A DNA stretch of 64,000 nt from an uncultured Lachnospiraceae bacterium (GTDB lineage: Bacteria; Bacillota; Clostridia; Lachnospirales; Lachnospiraceae), in assembly GCA_910585965.1 (NCBI GenBank), contig CAJUHH010000013.1, forward strand, positions 41,254 to 105,253, in the 5' to 3' direction. Below are positions 36,567 to 45,547 of this stretch, in pieces; positions within the stretch are counted from its first letter, which is position 1, and every line of letters starts with the position of its first letter. Made by a program: the position numbers and the translations under genes. Under the pieces are notes generated by a model, which was not told the DNA's origin, searched no databases, and saw only the letters and a list, made by a program, of their open reading frames with translations.

Positions 36567-36634
36567 ATTATGTCGTAATTTTAATTATGTCGTAATTTTA
36601 ATTATGTCATAATTATGATTATGTCATAATAAGA
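36567..36634. repeat. Four tandem 17-bp operator-like palindromes
   Basis: Four head-to-tail copies of ATTATGTCrTAATtttA occur at 36567-36583, 36584-36600, 36601-36617 and 36618-36634. Copies 3 and 4 contain the perfect palindrome ATTATG-T-CATAAT; copies 1 and 2 have one change (CGTAAT). They fill the upstream side of the 332-bp gap between the divergent kinase and importer genes. The regularity and palindromy suggest cooperative binding of a regulator dimer; which protein binds is unknown. Confidence 0.8.
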
Positions 36635-36780
36635 AAACCCCTTCAATGTATTTTCCGAGAATGCGGAAATTTTCAAAGTTTCAGTCAAAATTTTACAAGA
36701 GATTGGGAAGAGGGAGGCAAAAAGAAGGGAAGCAGGAGGAGATTGGGGGAAATAGTATAAGAAGAGGGCATGGAAATGAA

Positions 36781-36809
36781 TTAAAAAACAAGTGGGAAAA
36801 AAATATAAT
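36781..36809 (+). promoter_or_regulatory. Candidate promoter of CUT1 importer operon
   Basis: TTAAAA (36781-36786), a 17-bp spacer and TATAAT (36804-36809), about 47 bp before the binding-protein start. The poor -35 suggests activation, for example by the YesN-type regulator. The purine-rich stretch between the palindromes and this promoter shows nothing else recognisable. Confidence 0.45.
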
Positions 36810-36855
36810 AAAACCAGTAAGCGATAACAATAAATGTACAGGTTACGGAAGGGAA

Positions 36856-38241
36856 ATGGTTATTCGTATGAAGAAAAAAATTGTGAGGCGGATTTTGGCA
36901 TCGGCAATGGCCGTTGCCATGGGATTAGGAATGGCAGCCTGCGGAAACGGGGGAAACGCAGGAGGACAGGCAGAAGGAGGAACGAGGGCTGAAAGCGAAA
37001 GTACGGAAGCAGCCGAAAGCGGGGAGAAGGTCGTGCTGAATGTGATTAACTATCATGTAGGGACGGACTATGCGGCAGAATATTATGCGTATTTATTTGA
37101 GGAATTCCAGAAAACGGAAGAAGGCAAAAACGTGGAATTTAATTTTGAGGAAATTCCGACCACGGATGCTTATAACCAGAAAATTAAGCTGTTAATTTCC
37201 AGCGGGGATCTGCCGGACATTGTTTTCAATGGGGGCAATAACATTACGGAGATGGCGGCAAAATCGGGAAAAGTAGCGGATCTGACTCCGTATTTCGATG
37301 CGGATCCGGAGTGGAAAGCGTTATTTGATGATACTTCTCTGGAATTTAATACGGTAGACGGCAAGATTTACGGCGTGCCGGTTTCCAAGGAGATTTCCTA
37401 TATTTATTATAATAAGGAATTATTCGAACAGGCGGGACTGACGGCGCCGGAGGTGGCATACGGAAGCTGGGACGAATTCTTTGAGGCATGCGAGCAGCTG
37501 AAAGCGGCAGGGATTACGCCCGTCGGCATGGACAGCGCGGATTCGGGATGGCTGACAAACCTCTGGATGAGCGCTTTGATCGGAACGAACGGACAGGCCG
37601 GGAATGACTGGATGAACAGCATGTATCCTATGGATTTCAATACGCCCGAAGTGGAAGCGGCAGCAGAAAAGATTGCGATGATGTTCCAGGAATATACGAC
37701 AAGCGATGCGGTAGGAGGAAAATACGATCCTATGGCGACACATTTCTTTAACGGGGAAGTGGCAATGTTCCCGAACGGGCCATGGATGATTCCTGACTTT
37801 TCGGAAGCGGAAAAGGCGCCGGAAGGATTTTACGATAAGGTGGGGATCATGTTAATGCCCTGCGCCGGAATGGAAATGGTTCCCACGCCGGGAGATATGG
37901 TAGGAGCGAAAGATGAAGCGAAAATAAAGGCGGCTGTTGCTTTCCTGAAATTCGAAACAACGCCGGAAAACCAGATTAAGGCATTGGAAATGACAGGGCT
38001 GCAGCCGGTATCCAATGATCTGGAAATCCCGGCAGGGCTGACGGAGAGCGATCCGCTGATGGCTGAGGTATTGGAGATCCAGAACCATGCGGAAATGACT
38101 TATGGGCAGAACCAGGCATATTGGTATCAGAATACCATCGATACTTTTTCGACAGAGCTTCCGGAACTGGCCTATGGAAATATTACAGCAAAAGAATTCT
38201 GTGAGAAACTGACAGAATCGGCAGCAAAAAACCAGGAATAA
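36856..38241 (+). CDS. CUT1 extracellular sugar-binding lipoprotein
   Basis: A 461-residue lipoprotein of the extracellular solute-binding family 1. The start at 36856 follows GGAAGGG; the much longer upstream frame is rejected because it would bury the signal peptide. The lipobox is GMAAC (Cys29), followed by a Gly/Glu/Ser-rich spacer. The binding fold has VLNVINYHVGTDYAAEYY, YNQKIKLLISSGDLPDIVFN (about residue 105) and EVAMFPNGPWMIPDFSEAEK. It captures an oligosaccharide, probably an alpha-glucobiose given the GH65 enzyme encoded downstream. A GC-rich hairpin follows it. Confidence 0.92.
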   Translation: MVIRMKKKIVRRILASAMAVAMGLGMAACGNGGNAGGQAEGGTRAESESTEAAESGEKVVLNVINYHVGTDYAAEYYAYLFEEFQKTEEGKNVEFNFEEIPTTDAYNQKIKLLISSGDLPDIVFNGGNNITEMAAKSGKVADLTPYFDADPEWKALFDDTSLEFNTVDGKIYGVPVSKEISYIYYNKELFEQAGLTAPEVAYGSWDEFFEACEQLKAAGITPVGMDSADSGWLTNLWMSALIGTNGQAGNDWMNSMYPMDFNTPEVEAAAEKIAMMFQEYTTSDAVGGKYDPMATHFFNGEVAMFPNGPWMIPDFSEAEKAPEGFYDKVGIMLMPCAGMEMVPTPGDMVGAKDEAKIKAAVAFLKFETTPENQIKALEMTGLQPVSNDLEIPAGLTESDPLMAEVLEIQNHAEMTYGQNQAYWYQNTIDTFSTELPELAYGNITAKEFCEKLTESAAKNQE

Positions 38242-38256
38242 CATAGTGGAATCTGT

Positions 38257-38281
38257 TCCCGCCCGGGTTTCCCGGGCGGGA
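38257..38281 (+). repeat. GC-rich intra-operon hairpin
   Basis: TCCCGCCCGGG-TTT-CCCGGGCGGGA, an 11-bp perfect stem between the binding-protein and permease genes without a T tract. It probably stabilises the upstream mRNA or attenuates read-through, as in malE-malF-type spacing. Confidence 0.7.
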
Positions 38282-38298
38282 CATATGGGTATAGAGGA

Positions 38299-39174
38299 AT
38301 GAAAACAAAAAATAAAGGTTTATGGATCGCTGTATTTACGATTCCGTGTATGATATTATTCGCCCTCGTTTATGCGGCCCCTATCGTTACGGTGCTGTAT
38401 ACATCGCTTTGCAATTATACGACATTTTCGGCTCCCGTGTTTCAGGGGATTAAGAATTTCGTGACTATTTTTTCGGATCAGGATTTTATAGTGTCGATTC
38501 GGAATACGTTGGTCTGGGTGGTTCTGCAATCCACTTTTCATGTGGGTCTGGGCTTGGCAATGGCATTGGTGCTGCGCAGGAAACCGATCGGATGGAAATT
38601 CGTCCGTACGGCATATATGATTCCCAATATCGTGCCTACAGCGGCGACGGGGGTCATGTTTACGCTGCTGCTGAATCCTTCTTTCGGCATTGTGAAGCCA
38701 TTTTTGGAAGCGTTCGGCATAGAGGTGGGCCAGGTGCCGAATTTGTTCGGAAATTCCAGGTATGCTTTTTGGACGGTGACGGCAACATGGATTTTTTATT
38801 CCGGGTTTAATACGATTATTTTTCTGGCAGAAATGGGGGCTGTGGATAAGGAAATTTACGAAGCGGCCAGAGTGGATGGAGCAAAGCCATGGCAGCTTGA
38901 CCGTTATATTACTTTGCCTTTGATGAAAAATATTTTCGGCACTTGCGTGACGCTGGCTTCGGTGGCAATGGTATCCCAGTTCGACATTATTTATATGACA
39001 ACAAAAGGGGGGCCTGGGAATTCCACGCTGAATCTGCCGATTTATTTGTATAAAGCGGCTACGCTGGAGAATAATTACGGGAAGGCAAATGCGGTGGGGG
39101 TTGTGCAGATCAGCATCGGGCTTCTGCTGGTATTGCTGGTGCAGCGTATTTTTATGGAGAAAAAAGAAGCATAA
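38299..39174 (+). CDS. CUT1 sugar ABC permease (MalF-like)
   Basis: A 291-residue inner-membrane permease with six predicted helices. The EAA loop that docks the ATPase is EIYEAARVDGAKPWQLDRYI (about residues 190-209), followed by TLPLM. Helix 1 (LWIAVFTIPCMILFALVYAA) and the periplasmic segment are typical of MalF/UgpA-type permeases. It works with the next permease, the lipoprotein before it and a separately encoded ATPase, presumably the MsmX-like protein at 30842. Confidence 0.93.
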   Translation: MKTKNKGLWIAVFTIPCMILFALVYAAPIVTVLYTSLCNYTTFSAPVFQGIKNFVTIFSDQDFIVSIRNTLVWVVLQSTFHVGLGLAMALVLRRKPIGWKFVRTAYMIPNIVPTAATGVMFTLLLNPSFGIVKPFLEAFGIEVGQVPNLFGNSRYAFWTVTATWIFYSGFNTIIFLAEMGAVDKEIYEAARVDGAKPWQLDRYITLPLMKNIFGTCVTLASVAMVSQFDIIYMTTKGGPGNSTLNLPIYLYKAATLENNYGKANAVGVVQISIGLLLVLLVQRIFMEKKEA

Positions 39175-39202
39175 TACATATGGATAGGGAAGAGGGAAAA
39201 GG

Positions 39203-40045
39203 ATGAAAGAGACATCAAAGGCGGTTACAGCTGCGGCGAAAACTGCCAAATATTTATTTATGATTGTTTTTGTGCTGGTGTCCGTAGGGCCGATCGCATG
39301 GGCGTTTATCAGCTCTTTTAAAACATATGCGGAAATTAATTCTTCTGCGCTTTCCTGGCCGTCCGGCTTTCGGCTGGATAATTATGAGGCGGCATTCCGT
39401 TATGCGCCGATCGCGCAATATTTTCTGAACAGCGTGGTGATCGTGGGATGCAGCGTTTTGGTGACGGTAGCATTGGTCGCGATGTGTTCTTATATCATTT
39501 CCAGATTTGATTTTAAACTAAAAACAGTAATTGTGCTGTTGATTTCCGCTTCTTTGATGCTTCCGGCACAGGCGATTTCGCAGCCGTTGTTTGCAATTTT
39601 TCAAAAATTGGGGATATTTGATACGAAGCTGGGAATGGTAATTGTCTATTCGGCAATGGGAATTCCGATGTCGTTTTTTGTTATGACGAGTTATTATAAG
39701 ACAATTTCCATGGCGCTGGAAGAGTCGGCATATATTGACGGAGCTACTTTTTTGCAGACATTTTGGCATATTATCCTGCCGCTGGCAAAGCCGGGCCTGG
39801 TGACGATTGCGCTGCTTCAGTTTATCAATACATGGAATGAGTTTTATTTTGCCCTGATGCTGACAAGCGGAAACCGGGCGAGGACGGTTCCGATTGCGCT
39901 GAATTATTATATGGGGACATTTGCCAATAATTATTCCGCGCTGTTTGCGGCGGTGGTTATGACAGTGCTGCCGACGATTTTTGTGTTTATCCTGCTGCAG
40001 AGACAGGTGATGGAGAGCCTGACGGCAGGAGCGGTCAAGGGATAA
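39203..40045 (+). CDS. CUT1 sugar ABC permease (MalG-like)
   Basis: A 280-residue permease with six helices. The EAA motif is EESAYIDGATFLQTFWHIIL (about residues 172-191) followed by PLAKPGL. The N-terminal SVGPIAWAFISSFKTYAEIN and the C-terminal LQRQVMESLTAGAVKG are characteristic of the MalG/UgpE branch. It lies 28 bp after its partner. No ATPase gene follows; the next gene is a GH65 phosphorylase. Confidence 0.93.
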   Translation: MKETSKAVTAAAKTAKYLFMIVFVLVSVGPIAWAFISSFKTYAEINSSALSWPSGFRLDNYEAAFRYAPIAQYFLNSVVIVGCSVLVTVALVAMCSYIISRFDFKLKTVIVLLISASLMLPAQAISQPLFAIFQKLGIFDTKLGMVIVYSAMGIPMSFFVMTSYYKTISMALEESAYIDGATFLQTFWHIILPLAKPGLVTIALLQFINTWNEFYFALMLTSGNRARTVPIALNYYMGTFANNYSALFAAVVMTVLPTIFVFILLQRQVMESLTAGAVKG

Positions 40046-40142
40046 GCGCAGCCGGAGGAAGTACAGCATAAGGGAATGCAACAGCATAAAGATATATTTA
40101 CGGGAGAAGGCCGATGGGCGGCAGAAAGGCGCGGAAAGGGAT

Positions 40143-42596
40143 ATGGCAGGAAAGAATGCAGGGGAAGATCGGAAAGGGATGCATGGGCAGATCTGCCCAA
40201 GGATTTACCCGATCGAGGACTGGAATGTGACAGAGTTGTCATTTGAACGGGAGAACAATTATCGGAATGAAACGACATTTGCGTTGTCCAATGGTTATAT
40301 CGGAACGAGAGGGACTTTGGAAGAAGGATATGATTTTTCCATAGAGGAAGGACTGGAAGGGAATTTCGTGAACGGGTTCTACGAAAGCGAGGATATACGG
40401 TATGGGGAATGGAATTATGGGTTCCCGGAAAAGAGCCAGTCTTTGCTGAATCTTCCGAACGGGAAAAGAACGCGGATTTTTCTGGACGGGGAAATGTTTG
40501 ATTTAAGGAAAGGGGAAGTGCGGAGTTATAAGAGGACTCTTTTTATGAAGGAAGGCTTTGTCAGGCGGGAAGTGGACTGGGTATCGCCGGGAGGAAAGGC
40601 GGTGGAATTGGTTTTCGAGCGGCTGGTATCCATGACACATAAAAATGTGATGGCACAGAGAGTTATTGTCCGCTTATTGGACGAAAGGAAGCCGGAAAGG
40701 GAAGAGGAATCGGGAAAATATAAGGTAAGGAAGATCAAGGTCCAGTCTTATCTGGACGGGGATGTGGAAAACCATACGAGGAAAACCAATCCTCTGGTGG
40801 ATTACGGGCCTTTTGGAAAAAGGCTGGAAACGGAACGATGCGAGGCTTCGGAAGCATTGCTTTATTATGAGGGACGGACAAAAAAGAGCGGGTTAAGGAT
40901 TGGCTGCGGGGTGGCGACAGAGGCCGGATGGAAGAACAGCGGAAGCGGGGAAGGAGAGGAAATGCCTGCGGAGCCTTTGGAGTGCAGAGTGGAAACAGGA
41001 GGATGTTATGCAAAAGCAGAGCGGGAATTTGCAGCAGAAGCGGGGAAGGAACTGGTTTTTGATACATATATTGTGTATTTTTCTTCCCAGGATGCCAGCG
41101 GCTCGTTATATGATGCTTCGGTGCAGGAGTGCGGGCGATGCAGGGAGATAGGCTATGAAAGGCTGAAAGAGGAACAAAGAGAAGCTTTCCATAATTTCTG
41201 GAAATATGCGGATGTGAAGATTAAAGGGGACGACAGGCTTTGCCAGGGGATGCGTTTTAATTTGTTCCACATTATGCAGGCGGCGGGGAGGGACGGAAAA
41301 ACCGGGATGGGAGCCAAAGGGCTGTCCGGGGAAGGGTACGAAGGACATTACTTTTGGGACACGGAGATGTATATCCTGCCCGTATTCGTCTATACCGCGC
41401 CGGAGATTGCCAAGGCGCTGCTGGAATACCGCTATTCCACACTGGAACAGGCGCGTGCCAGAGCCAGGGTGCTGGGGCATCCGAAAGGGGCGTTGTTCCC
41501 ATGGCGGACGATCAATGGGGAAGAGGCATCTACCTATTTTCCGCTGGGAACGGCGCAGTACCATATTAATGCGGACATCGCCTATGCGTTCTCCCTTTAT
41601 GTCGATGTAACGGGGGATGAAACCTTTTTCATGGAGCGTGCGGCAGAAGTATTATGCGAGACGGCCAGGGTCTGGGCGGACGTGGGATGTTTTGCGGAAG
41701 CGAAGGGGGATAGATATTGTATTTGCGCGGTGACTGGGCCGGATGAATATAACGCTATTGTGGATAACAATTTCTATACCAATCTGATGGCGCGGGAAAA
41801 TATAAGGGATGCAGTAAAGGCGCTGGAACGATTGAAAGGAATGGGGGAGGAAGCTTATCCGGAATTTGTAAAAAGGCTTGGGATTACGGAAGAAGAAGTT
41901 GCTTATTGGAAAAGAATCGTGGAAAATATGTATTTCCCCTATGATGAAAAGAGGGAGATATATCCGCTGGACGACGGGTTTATGATGCGCAAGCCATGGG
42001 ACGATTCCCGGATACCGCCGGAGAAAAGACATCTTTTGTATGAAAATTATCATCCGCTGTTCGTCTACCGCCAGCGAATGTCAAAACAGGCGGACGCTGT
42101 CCTGGGGATGCTTCTTCACAGCAATTTATTCACAATGGAGGAATTGAAACGAAATTATGATTTTTACCAGGAGGTCACGCTCCATCATTCCTCCCTTTCC
42201 ACTTGCATTTTTGGAATATTGGCATGCCAGATCGGTTATTATGACGAGGCACACGAATATTTTTCAAAGTCGGCACGGATGGATTTGGACGACCATCACA
42301 ATAATTTTTATGCGGGCATCCATGCCGCGAATATGGCGGGTACATGGCTGGCGGTCGTCTATGGGTTCGCAGGGCTTCGGACAAACGGCGGGAAGCTGGA
42401 GCTGAAACCTTATGTGCCGGAAGCATGGGAAGGATATTCCTTTACGGTCCGTTATTTGGGGGCGACTCTTTTCGTGGAATCGAGCCACAGGGAAAGATGT
42501 TTTGTGCTGACAGAAGGAAAGGAATTGCGTTTTTGGCTGGAAGGAAAGGAAATCATTTTATCGGAAAAGGAGAATACTTATCGTGAAGAAATATAA
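40143..42596 (+). CDS. GH65 family glycoside phosphorylase/hydrolase
   Basis: An 817-residue cytoplasmic enzyme of glycoside hydrolase family 65. The N-terminal beta-sandwich (ETTFALSNGYIGTRGTLEEG) is followed by the (alpha/alpha)6 barrel with GHYFWDTEMYILPVF (about residue 400) and the catalytic region VTGPDEYNAIVDNNFYTN (about residue 530), whose glutamate is the likely general acid. HHSSLSTCIFGILA and TWLAVVYGFAGLRTN follow. Family members phosphorolyse maltose, trehalose, kojibiose or nigerose to beta-glucose-1-phosphate and glucose; which one cannot be told here. It is in the importer operon and overlaps the next gene by 14 bases. Confidence 0.93.
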   Translation: MAGKNAGEDRKGMHGQICPRIYPIEDWNVTELSFERENNYRNETTFALSNGYIGTRGTLEEGYDFSIEEGLEGNFVNGFYESEDIRYGEWNYGFPEKSQSLLNLPNGKRTRIFLDGEMFDLRKGEVRSYKRTLFMKEGFVRREVDWVSPGGKAVELVFERLVSMTHKNVMAQRVIVRLLDERKPEREEESGKYKVRKIKVQSYLDGDVENHTRKTNPLVDYGPFGKRLETERCEASEALLYYEGRTKKSGLRIGCGVATEAGWKNSGSGEGEEMPAEPLECRVETGGCYAKAEREFAAEAGKELVFDTYIVYFSSQDASGSLYDASVQECGRCREIGYERLKEEQREAFHNFWKYADVKIKGDDRLCQGMRFNLFHIMQAAGRDGKTGMGAKGLSGEGYEGHYFWDTEMYILPVFVYTAPEIAKALLEYRYSTLEQARARARVLGHPKGALFPWRTINGEEASTYFPLGTAQYHINADIAYAFSLYVDVTGDETFFMERAAEVLCETARVWADVGCFAEAKGDRYCICAVTGPDEYNAIVDNNFYTNLMARENIRDAVKALERLKGMGEEAYPEFVKRLGITEEEVAYWKRIVENMYFPYDEKREIYPLDDGFMMRKPWDDSRIPPEKRHLLYENYHPLFVYRQRMSKQADAVLGMLLHSNLFTMEELKRNYDFYQEVTLHHSSLSTCIFGILACQIGYYDEAHEYFSKSARMDLDDHHNNFYAGIHAANMAGTWLAVVYGFAGLRTNGGKLELKPYVPEAWEGYSFTVRYLGATLFVESSHRERCFVLTEGKELRFWLEGKEIILSEKENTYREEI

Positions 42597-43455
42597 GGCG
42601 ATTTTTTTTGACTGGGACGGGACGGCGGTCGTTTCCCGCAAGGCTTCGGCAGACCAGGTGGCAGAACCGATGAGACGCTTGCTGGCAGAAGGGGTGAAGC
42701 TGGCAGTGATCAGCGGGACGACGATGGAAAATATTGCAGGGGGGAGGCTGCATGAATATTTTGGAACCAAAGAGCGGCGAAATTTATTTTTGGGCCTGGG
42801 GAGAGGGGCGTATAACTATAGCTTTGATAAAGAGGGGATGCCTTTTTTGCTGGAGCAAAGAACTCCTGATGAAGAGGGGACGCTGAAAATTCATGATATT
42901 TGTTATGAAATCCATAAAATCTTATTGCAAAACTATCGGATTCCCACGGATATTGTATTCAGCAGGCCGAATTACTGCAAGATTGACTTGATGGTAGAAA
43001 ATCAAAGAGGGGATGCTTTGTTCTTACAGGAAGGAGAAAAGGAAGGGCTGCTCTGCTTTTTGGAAAAACATGGTTTTATAGGGGGGATAAAAGGACTGGT
43101 AGAGCTGGCAGAAAAAACAGGAAAGGAACAGGGAATCGAGGTATCTGCCACAACGGATGCAAAATACCTGGAAGTAGGGATTTCCAGCAAAAGCGATAAT
43201 GTAAATGTTTTGTATGGATTTTTCCGCGATGAGTATGGGATTGCGGATCAGGAATGTGCATTTTGGGGCGACGAGTATATCGGCTTCGGGGAAGGAATCT
43301 ATGGCAGCGATAGTTTTATGATGACAGAGGCTACAAAAGGAGGGGATTTTTATGATGTGTCGGATACGGAAGGGGACAGGCCGGAAGGAGTGAACCGCGT
43401 AGGGGGCGGAGTGGAAAGCTTTCTCAAGTTCCTGGAAGAGCAAAGCGCAGGGTGA
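42583..43455 (+). CDS. HAD-superfamily hydrolase in the GH65 operon
   Basis: A 290-residue HAD phosphohydrolase beginning with GTG at 42583, ten bases after AAAGGAG, inside the GH65 3' end. The catalytic aspartates are D10 and D12 in FFDWDGTAV. Motif II is LAVISGTT, and motif IV is probably FWGDEYIGFGEG near residue 225. The middle cap domain is of the Cof/sucrose-phosphatase-like size, so this is not a typical beta-phosphoglucomutase (about 220 residues), which would be the expected GH65 partner. Its substrate may be a sugar phosphate produced or trapped in this pathway. Confidence 0.85.
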   Translation: MKKYKAIFFDWDGTAVVSRKASADQVAEPMRRLLAEGVKLAVISGTTMENIAGGRLHEYFGTKERRNLFLGLGRGAYNYSFDKEGMPFLLEQRTPDEEGTLKIHDICYEIHKILLQNYRIPTDIVFSRPNYCKIDLMVENQRGDALFLQEGEKEGLLCFLEKHGFIGGIKGLVELAEKTGKEQGIEVSATTDAKYLEVGISSKSDNVNVLYGFFRDEYGIADQECAFWGDEYIGFGEGIYGSDSFMMTEATKGGDFYDVSDTEGDRPEGVNRVGGGVESFLKFLEEQSAG

Positions 43456-43591
43456 AAAAGGAAGGGAGGAGATGCAGCGCTGCTGTTCGGCATATGGCCA
43501 TCCGGGGTGCAACAGCTTGTCAGCATAAATGGAAGACTGTCCGCATAAAATTAGAAAATGGAAAATGGGAAATGCGGAAAGGAGGACATCC

Positions 43592-44566
43592 ATGGCTGGC
43601 TATTATAAAAAGGTGATCTATCTTTCTTATTTGGAACAGGGGAATCGGATCAGGAGCGCGGGATTCATAAAAGCGGAAATGGCAGGGGATCAATGGACTT
43701 TTGATATGCGCGTGTCGGGAATGGCGGAGCTGGCAGAGAAAAAATATGACATATATGTCGGAAACACAAAGGAAGAACATGTGATAGGCAATATATTTCT
43801 TTATAAGGGAAGCGGGGAATGGAAAAGGAGCGGAAAAGGAAAATTGCCCGGCGCGGGGGGTATGGAGGCAGGAGAAGCGGGGCGTTTTTTTATAAAGATA
43901 TCGGATACAGAGGTCATTGAGGGCAAATACCAGGCATCACCCATAGCAGAGGGAATAAAGGAAGACCGCCCGGAGAAAAAGGATGCGGGGCCTGGAAAGG
44001 AAAAAAAGGCATTCCATGCGGCGGAGAAGAAGGAGGAAAGGAAGAAACCGCCAAAGGAGGAAGAAAAGGCAGAAGCAAAGAAAACAAGAAACAGGGAGAA
44101 ACTGGGCGGAAGCCCGGGAAAAGAAATCCGGGTGGAAGATGTTATTTTAGACGATAAATGGGAGCAGCTTTGCCGGATGTACCCAGTGGTGCATCCTTAT
44201 GAAGATGAGAGGGAATATATATCGATACAGCCTAAGGACTTTGTCATCATGACAGGCGACTGCCAGCATTTGGCGAATAACAGTTTTCTGCTTCACGGAT
44301 TTTATAATTACCGACACATCGTCCTCGGAAGAGAGCCGTCGGAGGAAACAGACGGAGAGGGGGCGGCGAAAGGATCGGAAAAAGAAAAAGCAAATCACGG
44401 GAAAAAGAAAGAGAAATACGGTAATTTTTATCTTGGCGTGCCGGGCGTATATTATGAGAGGGAAAAGATGGTGGCTTTGATGTTCGGGTTCGAGGCCTTT
44501 GAATGCTGCGGCGGCAGGGCGGAGCCGGGAAAATTCGGGTATTATTTGCGGAGAGTCAGTATATAA
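43592..44566 (+). CDS. Unknown two-domain protein with basic linker
   Basis: A 324-residue soluble protein. The start is 43592, where AAAGGAGG lies seven bases upstream. Residues 1-100 form a beta-rich domain (YYKKVIYLSYLEQGNRIRSA; IGNIFLYKGSGEWKR). Residues about 110-190 are an extremely lysine/glutamate-rich linker. The C-terminal domain (about residues 190-324) has EQLCRMYPVVHPYEDEREYI, FVIMTGDCQHLANNSFLLHG, NYRHIVLG and FYLGVPGVYYEREKM. It resembles Lachnospiraceae proteins annotated as DUF6128, though I cannot verify that name. Function unknown; a second charged insert near residue 255 interrupts the C-terminal domain. Confidence 0.75.
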   Translation: MAGYYKKVIYLSYLEQGNRIRSAGFIKAEMAGDQWTFDMRVSGMAELAEKKYDIYVGNTKEEHVIGNIFLYKGSGEWKRSGKGKLPGAGGMEAGEAGRFFIKISDTEVIEGKYQASPIAEGIKEDRPEKKDAGPGKEKKAFHAAEKKEERKKPPKEEEKAEAKKTRNREKLGGSPGKEIRVEDVILDDKWEQLCRMYPVVHPYEDEREYISIQPKDFVIMTGDCQHLANNSFLLHGFYNYRHIVLGREPSEETDGEGAAKGSEKEKANHGKKKEKYGNFYLGVPGVYYEREKMVALMFGFEAFECCGGRAEPGKFGYYLRRVSI

Positions 44567-44582
44567 AGTGACAAAACCGCGC

Positions 44583-45527
44583 TTATATGCCGGAACAATC
44601 GAAAGGGGGAATAAAGCTTTCCAGACAGGTATTTCCGTCCTGGATGAAACCATTTTCGATCCCAATATCCAGGGCGTAGTCTGTCAGCTTATCATATTCC
44701 CGGGCAGAGACTGTGCGGTTCAGTTCGGGATAGGCTTGCGCATCCAGATAGGAGGGAATGGGAGTATACTGGTTCATAATACTGACATATATGTCATTTT
44801 TGTAAGTGCTGTATAAATATTGTAAAACTTTCCGGGAATCCTCCATGCATCCCGGGAGCATAAGATGCCTTACGATGACACCCTTTTTCATCAGAGGGCC
44901 GGAGTAATCATCTTCCCGGTTTTCGGATTCCGCCAAGAGCTGGGGGGCAAAAACGGGCGTTCCGGCCTGGCGCACCATTTCTTGGATGGCTGAAGCGGCA
45001 TAAATAAAATAATCTTCGGCAAAGGAATATTTTTTGCTGAGTGCGGAGGAAATATATTTCAGGTCAGGAAGATAAATATCGATCAGCCCGTCCAATTCTT
45101 TCAGAGTGTCCGCTTTTTCATAAGAGCTGGTATTATAAACAACGGGAATGGCAAGGCCGCTGGTTTTGGCATATTCCAGCGCTTCTTTGATTTGCGGGAC
45201 AAAATGGGTGGGCGTGACAAGATTGATGTTGCACGCGTTTTTTGCCTGAAGTTCTAGAAAAATAGTTCCAAGGCGTTCCGGGGATATTTCTTTTCCTGTC
45301 AAGCTTTTGGAAATGGCATGGTTCTGGCAGAAAACGCAGCCCATATTGCAGCCGGAAAAAAAGACAGTACCTGAACCGGCCTGTCCTGAAATGCAAGGTT
45401 CCTCCCACATATGAAGCGCGGCTCTTGCCGCCCGCATTTGATCCGTTTCGCCGCAATATCCAGTCTGGCCGTTTGCCCTGTCGGCATGGCAATTCCTTGG
45501 ACAAAGCGTGCAGTCATGCATGTTCAT
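44583..45527 (-). CDS. PflX-like radical SAM protein (COG1313 type)
   Basis: A 314-residue radical S-adenosylmethionine protein related to pyruvate formate-lyase activases. The iron-sulfur motif CxxxCxxC is CNMGCVFC (about residues 66-73). An N-terminal four-cysteine segment (CTLCPRNCHADRANG, then GYCG) suggests an extra cluster or zinc site, as in PflX/COG1313. The start is 45527, six bases after AAAGGAG; the frame upstream to 45554 is rejected. The protein it activates is unknown. The gene ends 16 bases from its convergent neighbour. Confidence 0.88.
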   Translation of the reverse strand: MNMHDCTLCPRNCHADRANGQTGYCGETDQMRAARAALHMWEEPCISGQAGSGTVFFSGCNMGCVFCQNHAISKSLTGKEISPERLGTIFLELQAKNACNINLVTPTHFVPQIKEALEYAKTSGLAIPVVYNTSSYEKADTLKELDGLIDIYLPDLKYISSALSKKYSFAEDYFIYAASAIQEMVRQAGTPVFAPQLLAESENREDDYSGPLMKKGVIVRHLMLPGCMEDSRKVLQYLYSTYKNDIYVSIMNQYTPIPSYLDAQAYPELNRTVSAREYDKLTDYALDIGIENGFIQDGNTCLESFIPPFDCSGI

Positions 45528-45547
45528 TCCAGACTCCTTTATCACTG

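Noticed and set aside
36646..36855. Upstream extension of the CUT1 binding protein
   Set aside because: It would put 70 charged residues before a clear lipoprotein signal peptide, and a promoter -10 (TATAAT) lies inside it.
42583..43455. Beta-phosphoglucomutase assignment for the HAD protein
   Set aside because: It is about 70 residues longer than beta-phosphoglucomutase and its cap and motif order fit a Cof-like phosphatase better.
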